Assembly: GCA_021298245.1 (NCBI GenBank)
Contig: JAJTDZ010000002.1
Location: forward strand, 62,001-126,000
Length of the DNA stretch: 64,000 nucleotides
Origin: Algoriphagus sp.
GTDB lineage: Bacteria > Bacteroidota > Bacteroidia > Cytophagales > Cyclobacteriaceae
Reading direction: 5' to 3'
Positions 17,514 to 25,752 of the stretch are shown one piece after another (position 1 is the first letter of the stretch; each line of letters begins with the position of its first letter). Position numbers and translations under genes: made by a program. Under the pieces are notes generated by a model. That model saw nothing but the letters and a program-made list of their open reading frames with translations. It did no database searches and had not been told where the DNA came from.

Positions 17514-18122
17514 TTGAACTTCCCCTCCAAGTTAATTGAAGATGCAGTAAATGAAATTTCAAGGCTTCCAGGCATTGGAAAAAAAACTGCCTTGCGTCTA
17601 GCCCTCCATCTACTCAAACAGCATGAGGCAATTACTTCTGCACTAGCTTTGTCCTTGACGCGCATGAGGGAGGAAGTAAAGTATTGCTCCCAATGCCACT
17701 CTCTTTCTGACGAGGACACCTGTAGCATTTGCCAAAATCAAAAAAGAGATAAAAGCGTGGTGTGTGTGGTCGAGGATAGTGGAGACGTATTGGCCATTGA
17801 AAACACCAACCAATACCAAGGACTTTACCACGTGCTTGGAGGCGTTATTTCTCCTATTCAAGGAATTGGTCCTGAGCAGTTGCATTGTGAAAGTCTAGTA
17901 GAACGAATTTCCAAAGGGGAGATTAAAGAAGTCATTTTAGCCCTCTCCGCAACTATGGAAGGGGACACCACTTCATTTTATGTTGGCAAAATTTTAAAGC
18001 CTACTGGAGTAAAGGTAAGTAGCATTGCTAGAGGGATTCCTGTGGGAGGAGAACTTGAGTTTACCGATGAGGTAACTTTGGGAAGAAGTATCCTTACCCG
18101 AATAAATTATGCTCAGGAATAA
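17514..18122 (+). CDS. recR: Recombination mediator RecR
   Basis: 202 residues. Helix-hairpin-helix SRLPGIGKKTALRLALH is followed by a four-cysteine zinc motif (CSQC...CSIC, about 58-73) and the Toprim domain from VVCVVEDSGDVLAIE to GGELEFTDEVTLGRS. With RecF/RecO it loads RecA at single-strand gaps. The start is a TTG at 17514: the family begins MNFPSKLIEDAV, which this codon gives exactly, and no ATG is available before the conserved helix. It follows clpS by 12 bases and precedes the tRNA-Ala promoter. Confidence 0.95.
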   Translation: MNFPSKLIEDAVNEISRLPGIGKKTALRLALHLLKQHEAITSALALSLTRMREEVKYCSQCHSLSDEDTCSICQNQKRDKSVVCVVEDSGDVLAIENTNQYQGLYHVLGGVISPIQGIGPEQLHCESLVERISKGEIKEVILALSATMEGDTTSFYVGKILKPTGVKVSSIARGIPVGGELEFTDEVTLGRSILTRINYAQE

Positions 18123-18131
18123 ATAATTTCT

Positions 18132-18162
18132 TTGCAAGGAAACTTTGGGCCTCTATATTTGC
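18132..18162 (+). promoter_or_regulatory. Promoter of tRNA-Ala
   Basis: TTTG at 18132-18135, exactly 19 bases, then TATATTTG at 18155-18162. Both elements match the Bacteroidota consensus (TTTG/TAnnTTTG). The tRNA begins 45 bases after the box. Confidence 0.75.
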
Positions 18163-18206
18163 AAGCCATTAGGAAGGAATTGAGCAACTTGGCTCAGTTC
18201 AAAATT

Positions 18207-18280
18207 GGGGGATTAGCTCAGTTGGCTAGAGCGCTACACTGGCAGTGTAGAGGTCATCGGTTCGAATCCGTTATCCTCCA
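18207..18280 (+). tRNA. tRNA-Ala (GGC)
   Basis: 74 bases. The acceptor arms GGGGGAT and ATCCTCC contain the G3:U70 wobble pair that marks tRNA-Ala. Anticodon stem CTACA/TGTAG encloses CTGGCAG, with anticodon GGC at 18241-18243 (reads GCC/GCU). The T arm has TTCGAAT with one T-T mismatch in its stem. CCA is not encoded. Confidence 0.97.
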
Positions 18281-18332
18281 CTTTTAATTGAACTAGATTT
18301 TCCTAGTTCTAAGACGAGGACTAGAGGAGCGC

Positions 18333-18348
18333 CCCGCAAGCCTGCGGG
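18333..18348. repeat. Short GC-rich palindrome
   Basis: CCCGCA-AGCC-TGCGGG, a perfect 6-bp stem in AT-rich sequence 53 bases after tRNA-Ala. It has no T run. It resembles in base content the CCTGCC/GGCAGG palindromes near metK. Confidence 0.6.
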
Positions 18349-18370
18349 AAATTTATCACTCACCCCAAAT

Positions 18371-18432
18371 ATTATGGCATTCTCCACCAGAATCTTTTTG
18401 TAAAACTTCGTTTAAAAGCCATAATTTTTTTT
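18371..18432 (+). terminator. Branched hairpin with U-run at the end of the tRNA-Ala transcript
   Basis: ATTATGGC (18371-18378) pairs with GCCATAAT (18418-18425), immediately followed by a T run to 18432. The 39-base loop holds two smaller hairpins, ATTCT/AGAAT (18379-18393) and AAAC/GTTT (18403-18413). It works as a terminator candidate but is more elaborate than needed. The rest of the gap 18281-18620 shows no gene. Confidence 0.45.
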
Positions 18433-18620
18433 GTTCAACTAAGAAACATCCATTGATTCATACCTAATGAACATGATTTTTAAGATTTATTCCTAGTTAT
18501 TTTTTAAATTGTATTCCATCCATTGCCCATTCACCTCGGACCTATCACCCAAGCCTAATTTTAAACTCAAGTCATTTACTTTTAAAAATTAGCATACAGG
18601 AAAAAGATCCCCGTCCACCT

Positions 18621-19976
18621 ATGAACTGGAAATTGCCTTCCATTTTTCTACTCCTATCTGTATTTTCCCTTTTCCCATTCGGGGGAGAGGCTCAGGAATT
18701 TTTTAGGTTTAGGATAGGAACTTCTGGGGTGGAATTAACCAAACGAGATTCTTTTTTTAACGGCCTAGTGACTCGAGATCTGCTGGAAGAGTTGGATAGT
18801 ATTTATAAAAAAAATCGAAGTACCTATGAGTTTATCTATTCTAAAGAGGAAAACAAGCTAAAGCTCTTTATCCACTGTTCGCTTGATTTTTACTCCATCG
18901 TCGATGGGAAACTAATCAAAGAATACCGCTACATGAATAGGGGATATACCTGTGGACCAAATGTGTTTTTTAGAGACGAGGCTTACCACATCTTAGGAGG
19001 ACAAGGCTTTTGGTTACATCATGTGGATTTGATGAAGTTTGATAGCCTTTTGGGTTCATGGGAACTTATACAAGCCAAAAATCAACCCTTGGATTACTTT
19101 CCAAGAGGCTCCTTTCATACCAAAAAAGGAATTACCTCTATTTTTGGGGAATACAATAATTTACGTATACCTAGAAAAGAAAAGGAGCCCCATGGTTATT
19201 TTTTAGATTGGGAGCAAAAAACCTGGTATCCCATAAGGTTTGAAACCAAAGAAATCAACCTTTCTGAAATTGTCAATGCAAACACTTCCTATTTATATGA
19301 AACGGAGGATTATGCATTACTGGTATCTAACTCTGACATTCCATCTATCGGATGGAAATTATGGGTGCTTATTGAAAAGGAAACTGGTAAATTATTTTTG
19401 CTTGAGGGGGTTAATAACTTCTACATCGCCGATTCTTTCTATCATGAAATTATAGGCAATTCCATTTATTACAATTCATCCAATGTATTAAACCCCAGTG
19501 AAGGGAAAGAGGAAGTTCTTGACCTTGAAGAAATTCGAAAAAAATCCAAGGAAATTGGATACATCAATTACCTTAAAGAAAGTCCATCAAAGACTGATCT
19601 TCTCCCGCTTTATTTATTCATTTTGCTTTCCCTGCTCCTACTTGGAATTGGAATTTGGATTTTTATGAAGCGAAGAACGACTGAGGACCCCTCCACTTCT
19701 CAACAAGAACTCCAAGAGTCCCCAGTACAGGACGAAGCTTTTGAAGAATTGCTACAGCGCTTGCTTCCTCACCATGGGGAAAAATTGACCACGGAAAGTT
19801 TTGACACCATTTTAGGAATTGACCAAATCACCAACTTTGATTCGAAAAGAATCAAACGCTCTCGGCTAATCAAAGCCATAAATGCGTACTACACCGAGAA
19901 AAAAGGAGAGCCTCTGATCACGAGAATCAAAAATCCAGAAGACAAGCGCTATATCTATTACAAGCTCAAACCTTAG
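18621..19976 (+). CDS. Single-pass membrane protein with large periplasmic domain and C-terminal HTH-like domain (unrecognised)
   Basis: 451 residues with no family recognised. A signal peptide (FLLLSVFSLFPFGGEAQ) precedes a periplasmic part of about 300 residues made of repeated beta-like strands (for example SFHTKKGITSIFGEYN, DYALLVSNSD, GNSIYYNSS), suggesting a propeller or similar. One transmembrane helix lies at 327-349, then a polar linker and a basic C-terminal domain (about 370-451) with the pattern LLGID..T..DSKRIKRSRLIKAINAYY and RIKNPEDKRYIYYKL. This cytoplasmic tail looks like a winged-helix or similar nucleic-acid-binding module (inference). The layout suggests a one-component transmembrane regulator. 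It stands alone after a 340-base gap. Confidence 0.6.
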   Translation: MNWKLPSIFLLLSVFSLFPFGGEAQEFFRFRIGTSGVELTKRDSFFNGLVTRDLLEELDSIYKKNRSTYEFIYSKEENKLKLFIHCSLDFYSIVDGKLIKEYRYMNRGYTCGPNVFFRDEAYHILGGQGFWLHHVDLMKFDSLLGSWELIQAKNQPLDYFPRGSFHTKKGITSIFGEYNNLRIPRKEKEPHGYFLDWEQKTWYPIRFETKEINLSEIVNANTSYLYETEDYALLVSNSDIPSIGWKLWVLIEKETGKLFLLEGVNNFYIADSFYHEIIGNSIYYNSSNVLNPSEGKEEVLDLEEIRKKSKEIGYINYLKESPSKTDLLPLYLFILLSLLLLGIGIWIFMKRRTTEDPSTSQQELQESPVQDEAFEELLQRLLPHHGEKLTTESFDTILGIDQITNFDSKRIKRSRLIKAINAYYTEKKGEPLITRIKNPEDKRYIYYKLKP

Positions 19977-20067
19977 CTTTTTTCCATTTTAAATGAAGAA
20001 TAGAAGCCTTTCCCCCCTTCCTTTCTTAATTTAATCACAAGCTGGTACCAGTTGGTGTCTTGAAGCA

Positions 20068-20502
20068 ATGTTACTTGCAAATGAAATACCGCAGGTTCTG
20101 CCTACCCTTCCTTTTTTTGGCCTGGGCAGTTGCAGTTGTGCTCCTGAAGAGTTGATTCGATTTGCGATTTCGGGCATGGACACCATACTTGGAGGAGGGT
20201 TTGTGCCTTCCGAACAACTCCGAGCCTTGGGAGGCTTTACCTCCACCAGCGTACACCTTTCTAAAACTTCCGAAAATGGAGTAGAGGAATCCATTATTTT
20301 TTTTATCCTTGAAAATGGTGATTCTAAAATATTGGCAGAAAACAGAGAAATTCTTGCCCGTAAGTGTGCTGAGCTTTACCTAAAAGAATTTGAAGGTGCT
20401 GAAGAATACCATAAAATCACCGTACAATTGGTACAAAACGATCCATTTAATCCAGAAAATGTATCCTCAGAAGAGTATACCTTTGAGGTACAGGTTTTTT
20501 GA
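20068..20502 (+). CDS. Hypothetical lipoprotein, probably frame-broken at its signal peptide
   Basis: The open frame from 20068 gives 144 residues with a poor N-terminus that suddenly reads like a lipobox (FFGLGSCSC). In the next frame an ATG at 20081 gives MKYRRFCLPFLF, a typical basic-then-hydrophobic signal start, but that frame stops at 20153-20155. The two join perfectly if the run of seven T (20112-20118) had eight, giving a short lipoprotein signal ending at GSCSC. The mature part (APEELIRFAISGMD... to VSSEEYTFEVQVF) is not recognised; it has mixed alpha/beta character and no repeats. Eight bases separate it from the convergent ccmF gene. Confidence 0.6.
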   Translation: MLLANEIPQVLPTLPFFGLGSCSCAPEELIRFAISGMDTILGGGFVPSEQLRALGGFTSTSVHLSKTSENGVEESIIFFILENGDSKILAENREILARKCAELYLKEFEGAEEYHKITVQLVQNDPFNPENVSSEEYTFEVQVF

Positions 20503-20510
20503 AAAATTAT

Positions 20511-23030
20511 TTATTCTACCCCTTTATCCCGCATTTTCACAAACTCATCAAATCTTCGGTAAATGGCCACCGAAAATCCTAGAAGCATGAGCAAGGTGCC
20601 TATCCAGAGGACATTGATATAAGGTTTTACTATGGCCTTCATGACCACATAATCTTTTTGGTATTGATTTACTTTAAAAACGAATTTGTTCTGTTCCGGC
20701 AGAATATTTTCCAAGCTGATTTTCAACCCTAAATCGGCATCTTCTACAGGTAATTTTCCCACTTGATTGTCACTAACGATAAAAGTAGGCTCAAGAATTT
20801 TTTCCACATCGTAGTCCAAAACCCTAATTTTTGCCTTCAACGCAATATCTCCTTCTTTCAAGGTGTATCCTTCTAATTCTTTCAATACCTCTACTCCATC
20901 AAAGTAGGTGACAAAGTCGGCGATATGAAATTGTTGCCCAGGGGTTACCTCATAGGTTTCATCCTCCTTCCATTCGGGATCAGAAAAATCATTCATGGCA
21001 GCTACATAGGTGTAAAGGTCCCGATCTAAGTAAATTTTTGAATCTGGAGAGGAAATTAAGCCTCCCATCCCTTCATTAAATTGTGACATGGGGGAAAGTG
21101 AAAATTGAAGCTTCTCGTTTTGGAAGTAGTCAATTTTAAAGTAATCGTTTTCCTCCAAGACCAGCTGCAAAGTATCTCCTTTTTTGAAATAGGTTTGGTA
21201 ATCCTCCAAAGCAACGGCTTGATTCACCTTCCCGGTAGAAGCCAACAAATTTGCAGGAACGTACTCTGGCACACCCTCGACTTTTTTCTGACGTCCACGA
21301 TAAATAACCGTGTAATCCTTCATCTGGGTTGGCTTATTGATCCAAAGCAAGACATGCTCCTTATTCATCTCATCTTCCCAGCTGTTGCTGTAGGTAAGGC
21401 CAGACATGTTGAGCGAAATCACATCGGAATATCCAGAACTAAACATGATGCCGATCAAGATCATTCCTAAACCTATGTGAGCCAAAGATCCACCGGCCAA
21501 TTTAAAGGTGGATTTTTTTAATAGTTTTACTAAAATCACCGAATTGGCCACGATGGTAAACACGCCTGACAGGACGATCAAAATATACTTCCATTCGTAG
21601 ACTTTTGTCACTACAATGATTGCAGCAGCCAAAAGCATAGCTACGATATAGGGCACTAACAATGCGTCTTTCAATGCTTTTTTGTCCATCTTTTGCCACC
21701 AAAAAAACTGCCCTACTGCGGTGAGCAAGGCAATGAGGATGGCAAACCAGAGTTGAGATTTGGTATAAAATTCCACCTGAACTGCTGGAGGTGCCATGTT
21801 GGAAATTCCACCAAAGCTCTCCACCAAAGCATTCCATGCAGGTATAGAAGTAGGTACTATCACTTGAAAAGCCATCAAGCTCAAGGTGATTGCCCCCAAG
21901 AAAATCCAGAATTCTCTAGAATACGTAGAGGCTTCATTAGGTGAACTTGGAATATGCTTCCATGCCCTAACTGCAAGAAATATGGCAACAGCCATGAAAA
22001 AAAGCATATAAATCAGCAATTGTCCAGACAATCCAAGATCAGTAAAGGAATGAACAGAAGCATCTCCCAAGACACCGGAGCGCACCAAGAAAGTAGCATA
22101 CAGCACCAAAATAAAACTAAGAATCACCAGCACGATGGAGGTCTTCAAGGCCGTAGCGCTCTTTTTGAACGTAATCATGGTATGTATACTAGCTACCAGG
22201 ATGAGCCAAGGGACATATACCGCATTTTCTACAGGGTCCCAATTCCAATAGCCCCCAAAGTTGAGCGTGACGTACGCCCAATAGGCCCCCATGATGATGC
22301 CCATCCCTAAAATCATGGCAGAAAAAATCGCCCATGGCAATGCGGGTCGAATCCATTCCGCATATCTCTTGGTAACTATTCCAGCTATCAAAAATGCAAA
22401 GGGAACTAAAGTGGAGGCGTACCCTAAAAATAAGGTGGGAGGATGGATGACCATCCAAATATTTTGGAGCAAGGGGTTTAAACCTGTCCCGTCTTCAGGA
22501 ACAAAGTCTGGATTTACTTCAAAAATTGGAGCCTGAGTAGCATCTCTCAGGAGAATGAAGGGTGAGGATCCAATCTTTAAGTCTCCCACCACTACTCCTA
22601 AAATCATGGAAATTAAAAAAGCCTGGACCAGGGCAAACACCACCATGACCGGGGCTTCCCAAAATTTATTGGTATGAACCAATAGTAATCCCAAAACCAC
22701 ATTCCAAAATGCCCAAAGGATAAATGCTCCTTCCTGACCTTCCCAAAAACTGGAGATCATGTAATGCACAGGAAGAGCCTTGGAGCTATGAGAGAAGGCA
22801 TAGAAATACTCGTACCGCTGATGGTAAATGATCTCAAAAAGAGACCCTGCAATCATGACCGTAGCCACCGCATGTACATAAAAACTAACGCGGCTAAATC
22901 TTCTCCAACTTGGCTTGTCTAGTTCGTTTGCCTTGAAATATTGACTGTAGGCAAAGGCAGTCACCAGTGCGCTTACAAAGGCTATCAAGGTAGACAGGTG
23001 TCCAAAATTACCTACAAAGGTATTGATCAT
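20511..23030 (-). CDS. ccmF: Cytochrome c heme lyase subunit CcmF-type
   Basis: 839 residues, a multi-helix membrane protein. The tryptophan-rich WWD domain NFGGYWNWDPVENAVYVPWL near residue 255 and the flanking conserved histidines (HPPTLFLGY, VRSGVLGDASVHSF) are the CcmF/NrfE hallmarks. The last 250 residues are a periplasmic beta-rich domain before a final helix (VLWIGTLLMLLGFSVAIY). It transfers heme to CXXCH apocytochromes at the periplasmic face. It is the last gene of the run ccmC, ccmD-like, ccmE, ccmF on the minus strand (gaps of 4-27 bases). No CcmH, CcmG or CcmAB genes are in the window. Confidence 0.93.
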   Translation of the reverse strand: MINTFVGNFGHLSTLIAFVSALVTAFAYSQYFKANELDKPSWRRFSRVSFYVHAVATVMIAGSLFEIIYHQRYEYFYAFSHSSKALPVHYMISSFWEGQEGAFILWAFWNVVLGLLLVHTNKFWEAPVMVVFALVQAFLISMILGVVVGDLKIGSSPFILLRDATQAPIFEVNPDFVPEDGTGLNPLLQNIWMVIHPPTLFLGYASTLVPFAFLIAGIVTKRYAEWIRPALPWAIFSAMILGMGIIMGAYWAYVTLNFGGYWNWDPVENAVYVPWLILVASIHTMITFKKSATALKTSIVLVILSFILVLYATFLVRSGVLGDASVHSFTDLGLSGQLLIYMLFFMAVAIFLAVRAWKHIPSSPNEASTYSREFWIFLGAITLSLMAFQVIVPTSIPAWNALVESFGGISNMAPPAVQVEFYTKSQLWFAILIALLTAVGQFFWWQKMDKKALKDALLVPYIVAMLLAAAIIVVTKVYEWKYILIVLSGVFTIVANSVILVKLLKKSTFKLAGGSLAHIGLGMILIGIMFSSGYSDVISLNMSGLTYSNSWEDEMNKEHVLLWINKPTQMKDYTVIYRGRQKKVEGVPEYVPANLLASTGKVNQAVALEDYQTYFKKGDTLQLVLEENDYFKIDYFQNEKLQFSLSPMSQFNEGMGGLISSPDSKIYLDRDLYTYVAAMNDFSDPEWKEDETYEVTPGQQFHIADFVTYFDGVEVLKELEGYTLKEGDIALKAKIRVLDYDVEKILEPTFIVSDNQVGKLPVEDADLGLKISLENILPEQNKFVFKVNQYQKDYVVMKAIVKPYINVLWIGTLLMLLGFSVAIYRRFDEFVKMRDKGVE

Positions 23031-23057
23031 GTTACTGTGATTAGAAATAGTTTGCCA

Positions 23058-23474
23058 TTACAAATTACCCGCAGTCACCGTGGTCTCTTGGTACTTGGAG
23101 GGGCACTTCATTAGGATTTTATCGGCAACAAAAATTTCTTTGTCTCTGTATGAGCCGATGACTACCACTTGCTCGGAACGCTGAAAATCAGCAGGAACTG
23201 GCTGGTTGTAAAATACTTTTTGTTCTGTCCCTTCGGTATCTACCAATAGAAATGTAAATGATGTTTTATCTTCTCGAACCTCAATTCCTTGAACCTCTCC
23301 TGAAGTATCTTTTTTTAACTTCCCCACGACATGTATGGCCTTATCTTCTCCATTCTGCTTCATTTCTAGGGCCGTGGCAAAGTTTTCATAACTACTTGCT
23401 TCTCCTATAGAACTCATGATGATCACTATTGCTATGGCAATCACCCCTAACCCAATCACATGTCCTTTTTTCAT
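23058..23474 (-). CDS. ccmE: Heme chaperone CcmE, CXXXY variant
   Basis: 138 residues. An N-terminal anchor helix (8-24) is followed by an OB-fold periplasmic domain (VVGKLKKD, FLLVDTEG, VVVIGSYRD). The heme-binding site is C124-P-S-K-Y128, where most proteobacterial CcmE has HXXXY. The cysteine form is known from Desulfovibrio and archaea. It carries heme from CcmC to CcmF in the periplasm. The gene sits 12 bases after the ccmD-like gene and 27 bases before ccmF. Confidence 0.9.
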   Translation of the reverse strand: MKKGHVIGLGVIAIAIVIIMSSIGEASSYENFATALEMKQNGEDKAIHVVGKLKKDTSGEVQGIEVREDKTSFTFLLVDTEGTEQKVFYNQPVPADFQRSEQVVVIGSYRDKEIFVADKILMKCPSKYQETTVTAGNL

Positions 23475-23486
23475 GATATCATCTAT

Positions 23487-23732
23487 TTAACTTCTCTTAT
23501 TCTCTTTTTCTAAACGGGAAAGTTTTCGGTCGGTGACAACCATATATCCCAGCAATCCTAAAAAAAGTAGTACAATAATCCCCACGAGCACGTATATTTT
23601 TCCCTCTGAGCGCATCAAGTCAGCCATTTGTACGGAAGTATTGGAATAATCCGATGCCGTGACCTCAATTTTATCTTGAGCTTTACCCGCTAAAGAAAGT
23701 AGCATCAGCAGGACAAACAATGTTTTCTTCAT
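23487..23732 (-). CDS. CcmD-like small membrane protein
   Basis: 81 residues: a cleavable or anchoring N-terminal hydrophobic segment (TLFVLLMLLSLAGKAQ), a short periplasmic stretch with MADLMRSEGKIYVL, one transmembrane helix (about 48-67), and a basic cytoplasmic tail (DRKLSRLEKENKR). Position between ccmC and ccmE and the GKIYV...DRKLSRLEK layout match the CcmD family of Bacteroidota, which helps release holo-CcmE. It is longer than proteobacterial CcmD because of the signal-like segment. Confidence 0.8.
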   Translation of the reverse strand: MKKTLFVLLMLLSLAGKAQDKIEVTASDYSNTSVQMADLMRSEGKIYVLVGIIVLLFLGLLGYMVVTDRKLSRLEKENKRS

Positions 23733-23736
23733 TTCT

Positions 23737-24411
23737 TTAGGAATTTAAAAGATTCTCTTCTATTTCTCGGGTTATCCTACGCAGACGAATACGCTGGGTT
23801 GCCATCCATGTACCCAAGAGTGTCCAAGCAAGTATGGCCGGATAAAAAACCAATCTCAACTTAGAATCTAGGTCATAGGCATTAAATCCAGGATTTCCAC
23901 CATTTCCTGGATGGAGGCTGTCAGTCAGCCTTGGCAAGACAAAGATCAAAGGGATGAAAGCGGCAAAAGCAAATAAATTGTAAACGGCCGAAACCCTGCC
24001 ACGCTGCTGAGCATCTGTCATACTCCCTCTCAACACCACATAGGCCAAATACATCAACAAACCTATGGCTGAAGCGTTTTGTTTGGGATCTCCACTCCAA
24101 TATTCCCCCCAAGTAAATTTTGCCCAAAGCATCCCCGTAGCGATGCCCAATACTCCAAAAAGAATAGCCGCATGGGTAAACTCTACCGCCACATCATCGT
24201 CCTGAATCCGATTGCTTCTAAGGTACCTGATGCTGTAAATAGAGGCCACTCCTAGCATGAGAATCATGCCAAACCACATGGTTACATGAAAATGTAAGGC
24301 ACGTATGGTTTCATTCAGAATAGGAAGCCGAGGAACCTCCAACATCAATCCTGCCACCAAGGTATAGACCAAAAGCAGTACGGTTAGAATTTTCCACCAA
24401 GATTGGCGCAT
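23737..24411 (-). CDS. ccmC: Heme exporter/handling protein CcmC
   Basis: About 224 residues from the ATG at 24411. A longer reading to 24510 would contain the promoter, and its extra 33 residues look non-native. Six transmembrane segments are visible. The WWD-type motif is KFTWGEYWSGDPKQNAS near 125-140. Conserved histidines flank it (LHFHVTMWFG, and LHPGNGGNPGF in the last loop). It presents heme to CcmE at the outer face of the inner membrane. It is the first gene of the four-gene cytochrome c maturation block and is divergent from rlmN. Confidence 0.9.
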   Translation of the reverse strand: MRQSWWKILTVLLLVYTLVAGLMLEVPRLPILNETIRALHFHVTMWFGMILMLGVASIYSIRYLRSNRIQDDDVAVEFTHAAILFGVLGIATGMLWAKFTWGEYWSGDPKQNASAIGLLMYLAYVVLRGSMTDAQQRGRVSAVYNLFAFAAFIPLIFVLPRLTDSLHPGNGGNPGFNAYDLDSKLRLVFYPAILAWTLLGTWMATQRIRLRRITREIEENLLNS

Positions 24412-24435
24412 AGCTAGGCGTGATAGATTTTGGTG

Positions 24436-24443
24436 CAAAAATA
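24436..24443 (-). promoter_or_regulatory. -7 box (TATTTTTG) for the ccm operon
   Basis: Minus strand TATTTTTG, a full TAnnTTTG match, giving a leader of about 20 bases before the ATG at 24411. Its position supports that start over the upstream one at 24510. Confidence 0.45.
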
Positions 24444-24575
24444 AGGCATAAGTTCCTGAATACACTTCTTTTTCTAAGAAAAGGCGGGGAGAAAGGAGGA
24501 AAAAATTCAATAGAAAAAAAATTCGTCATCAAATCATACCGATGATCACCTTGGGCTTCTCCTTAGGAGGTTTTT

Positions 24576-24606
24576 TCTGCAATCCCACTAGGAATACCTA
24601 CCTTTG
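24576..24606 (+). promoter_or_regulatory. Promoter directly before rlmN
   Basis: TCTG (24576-24579, three of four positions of TTTG), 19 bases, then TACCTTTG (24599-24606, full match). Four bases (TAGA) separate the box from the GTG at 24611. Confidence 0.5.
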
Positions 24607-24610
24607 TAGA

Positions 24611-25684
24611 GTGGAAATCGACAAAAAAGACATCCGGAAATTAAGCTTATCAGAATTGGAAGAATTTTTTGTTCTTCAAGGGGAAAAAAAATTTAGAGCC
24701 AAGCAAGTTTATGAATGGCTTTGGAATAAATCCTTGAAAAATTTTGATGACATGAGCAACCTCTCCTTAACTACCCGAGAATTGCTTAAAAACCATTTTT
24801 CTATCAACCACGTCCGGGTAGATCTCATGCAGCATAGCCAAGACGGGACCATCAAAAATGCCGTAAAATTATTCGATGATAAAATCGTAGAATCGGTCCT
24901 CATCCCCACGAGCAAGCGGATCACGGCCTGCATTTCTTCCCAAGTAGGATGCAGTTTGGATTGTAATTTCTGTGCTACCGCAAGATTAAAGCGAATGAGA
25001 AATCTACATCCGGATGAAATTTACGATCAGGTGGTGGCCATCAAAGAAGAAGCGGAAACCTACTTTCAAAGACCCCTGACCAATATTGTGTTTATGGGTA
25101 TGGGAGAGCCTCTACTCAATTATGCCAATGTCATGGAAGCAATCGAAAAAATCACCTCTCCGGAGGGATTGGGAATGGCTCCAAAAAGGATTACCCTTTC
25201 TACAGTAGGTATACCCAAAATGATTCGAAAAATGGCTGAAGATCAGGTTAAATTTAATCTTGCCATTTCCTTACATGCTGCAATCAACGAAACCCGAACT
25301 CGATTAATGCCCATCAATGCCGTAAATCCTCTAGAGGATCTTGAAGATGCGCTTAGGTACTGGTACCTGCATACCAAAAGAAAAGTGACTTACGAATACG
25401 TGGTTTGGGAGGGCATCAACGACGACGAGCGCCACGCCAAAGCCCTAGCAAAATTCTGTAAAATCATTCCTTCTAAAGTGAATCTCATACAATACAACCC
25501 TATCGATGCGGGGGAATTTAGGCAAGCTTCCCAGGGGGCCATAGACCTCTATGTTAAGATTCTGGAAGGTCAAGGGATTGTGGCGAAAATTAGAAAATCA
25601 AGAGGTCAAGATATCGATGCTGCCTGCGGTCAATTGGCCAATAAAAATGAAGTAGCTCAACTTCATCCCCAAAATACCCCTTAA
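24611..25684 (+). CDS. rlmN: 23S rRNA A2503 / tRNA A37 C2-methyltransferase RlmN
   Basis: About 357 residues from the GTG at 24611. The longer reading from 24542 would translate through a perfect promoter, and the family starts close to DKKDIRKLSLSELEEFF. The radical-SAM cluster ligands are C114, C118 and C121 (GCSLDCNFC). The GMGEPLLNY motif binds SAM, and the last conserved cysteine lies in DAACGQL near the C-terminus. It methylates C2 of A2503 in 23S rRNA and of A37 in some tRNAs through a methylated-cysteine intermediate. It is a single gene, divergent from the ccm block. Confidence 0.95.
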   Translation: MEIDKKDIRKLSLSELEEFFVLQGEKKFRAKQVYEWLWNKSLKNFDDMSNLSLTTRELLKNHFSINHVRVDLMQHSQDGTIKNAVKLFDDKIVESVLIPTSKRITACISSQVGCSLDCNFCATARLKRMRNLHPDEIYDQVVAIKEEAETYFQRPLTNIVFMGMGEPLLNYANVMEAIEKITSPEGLGMAPKRITLSTVGIPKMIRKMAEDQVKFNLAISLHAAINETRTRLMPINAVNPLEDLEDALRYWYLHTKRKVTYEYVVWEGINDDERHAKALAKFCKIIPSKVNLIQYNPIDAGEFRQASQGAIDLYVKILEGQGIVAKIRKSRGQDIDAACGQLANKNEVAQLHPQNTP

Positions 25685-25752
25685 ATTCCTCCATTAAAAC
25701 CTTGGACGGAAAAATTGGGTATACATCCTTAACTACTACAGCTGCTTTTTTT

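Noticed and set aside
20031..20294. Minus-strand open frames over the small lipoprotein gene
   Set aside because: No start context or recognisable protein features; the plus-strand frame continues to 20502 with a lipobox.
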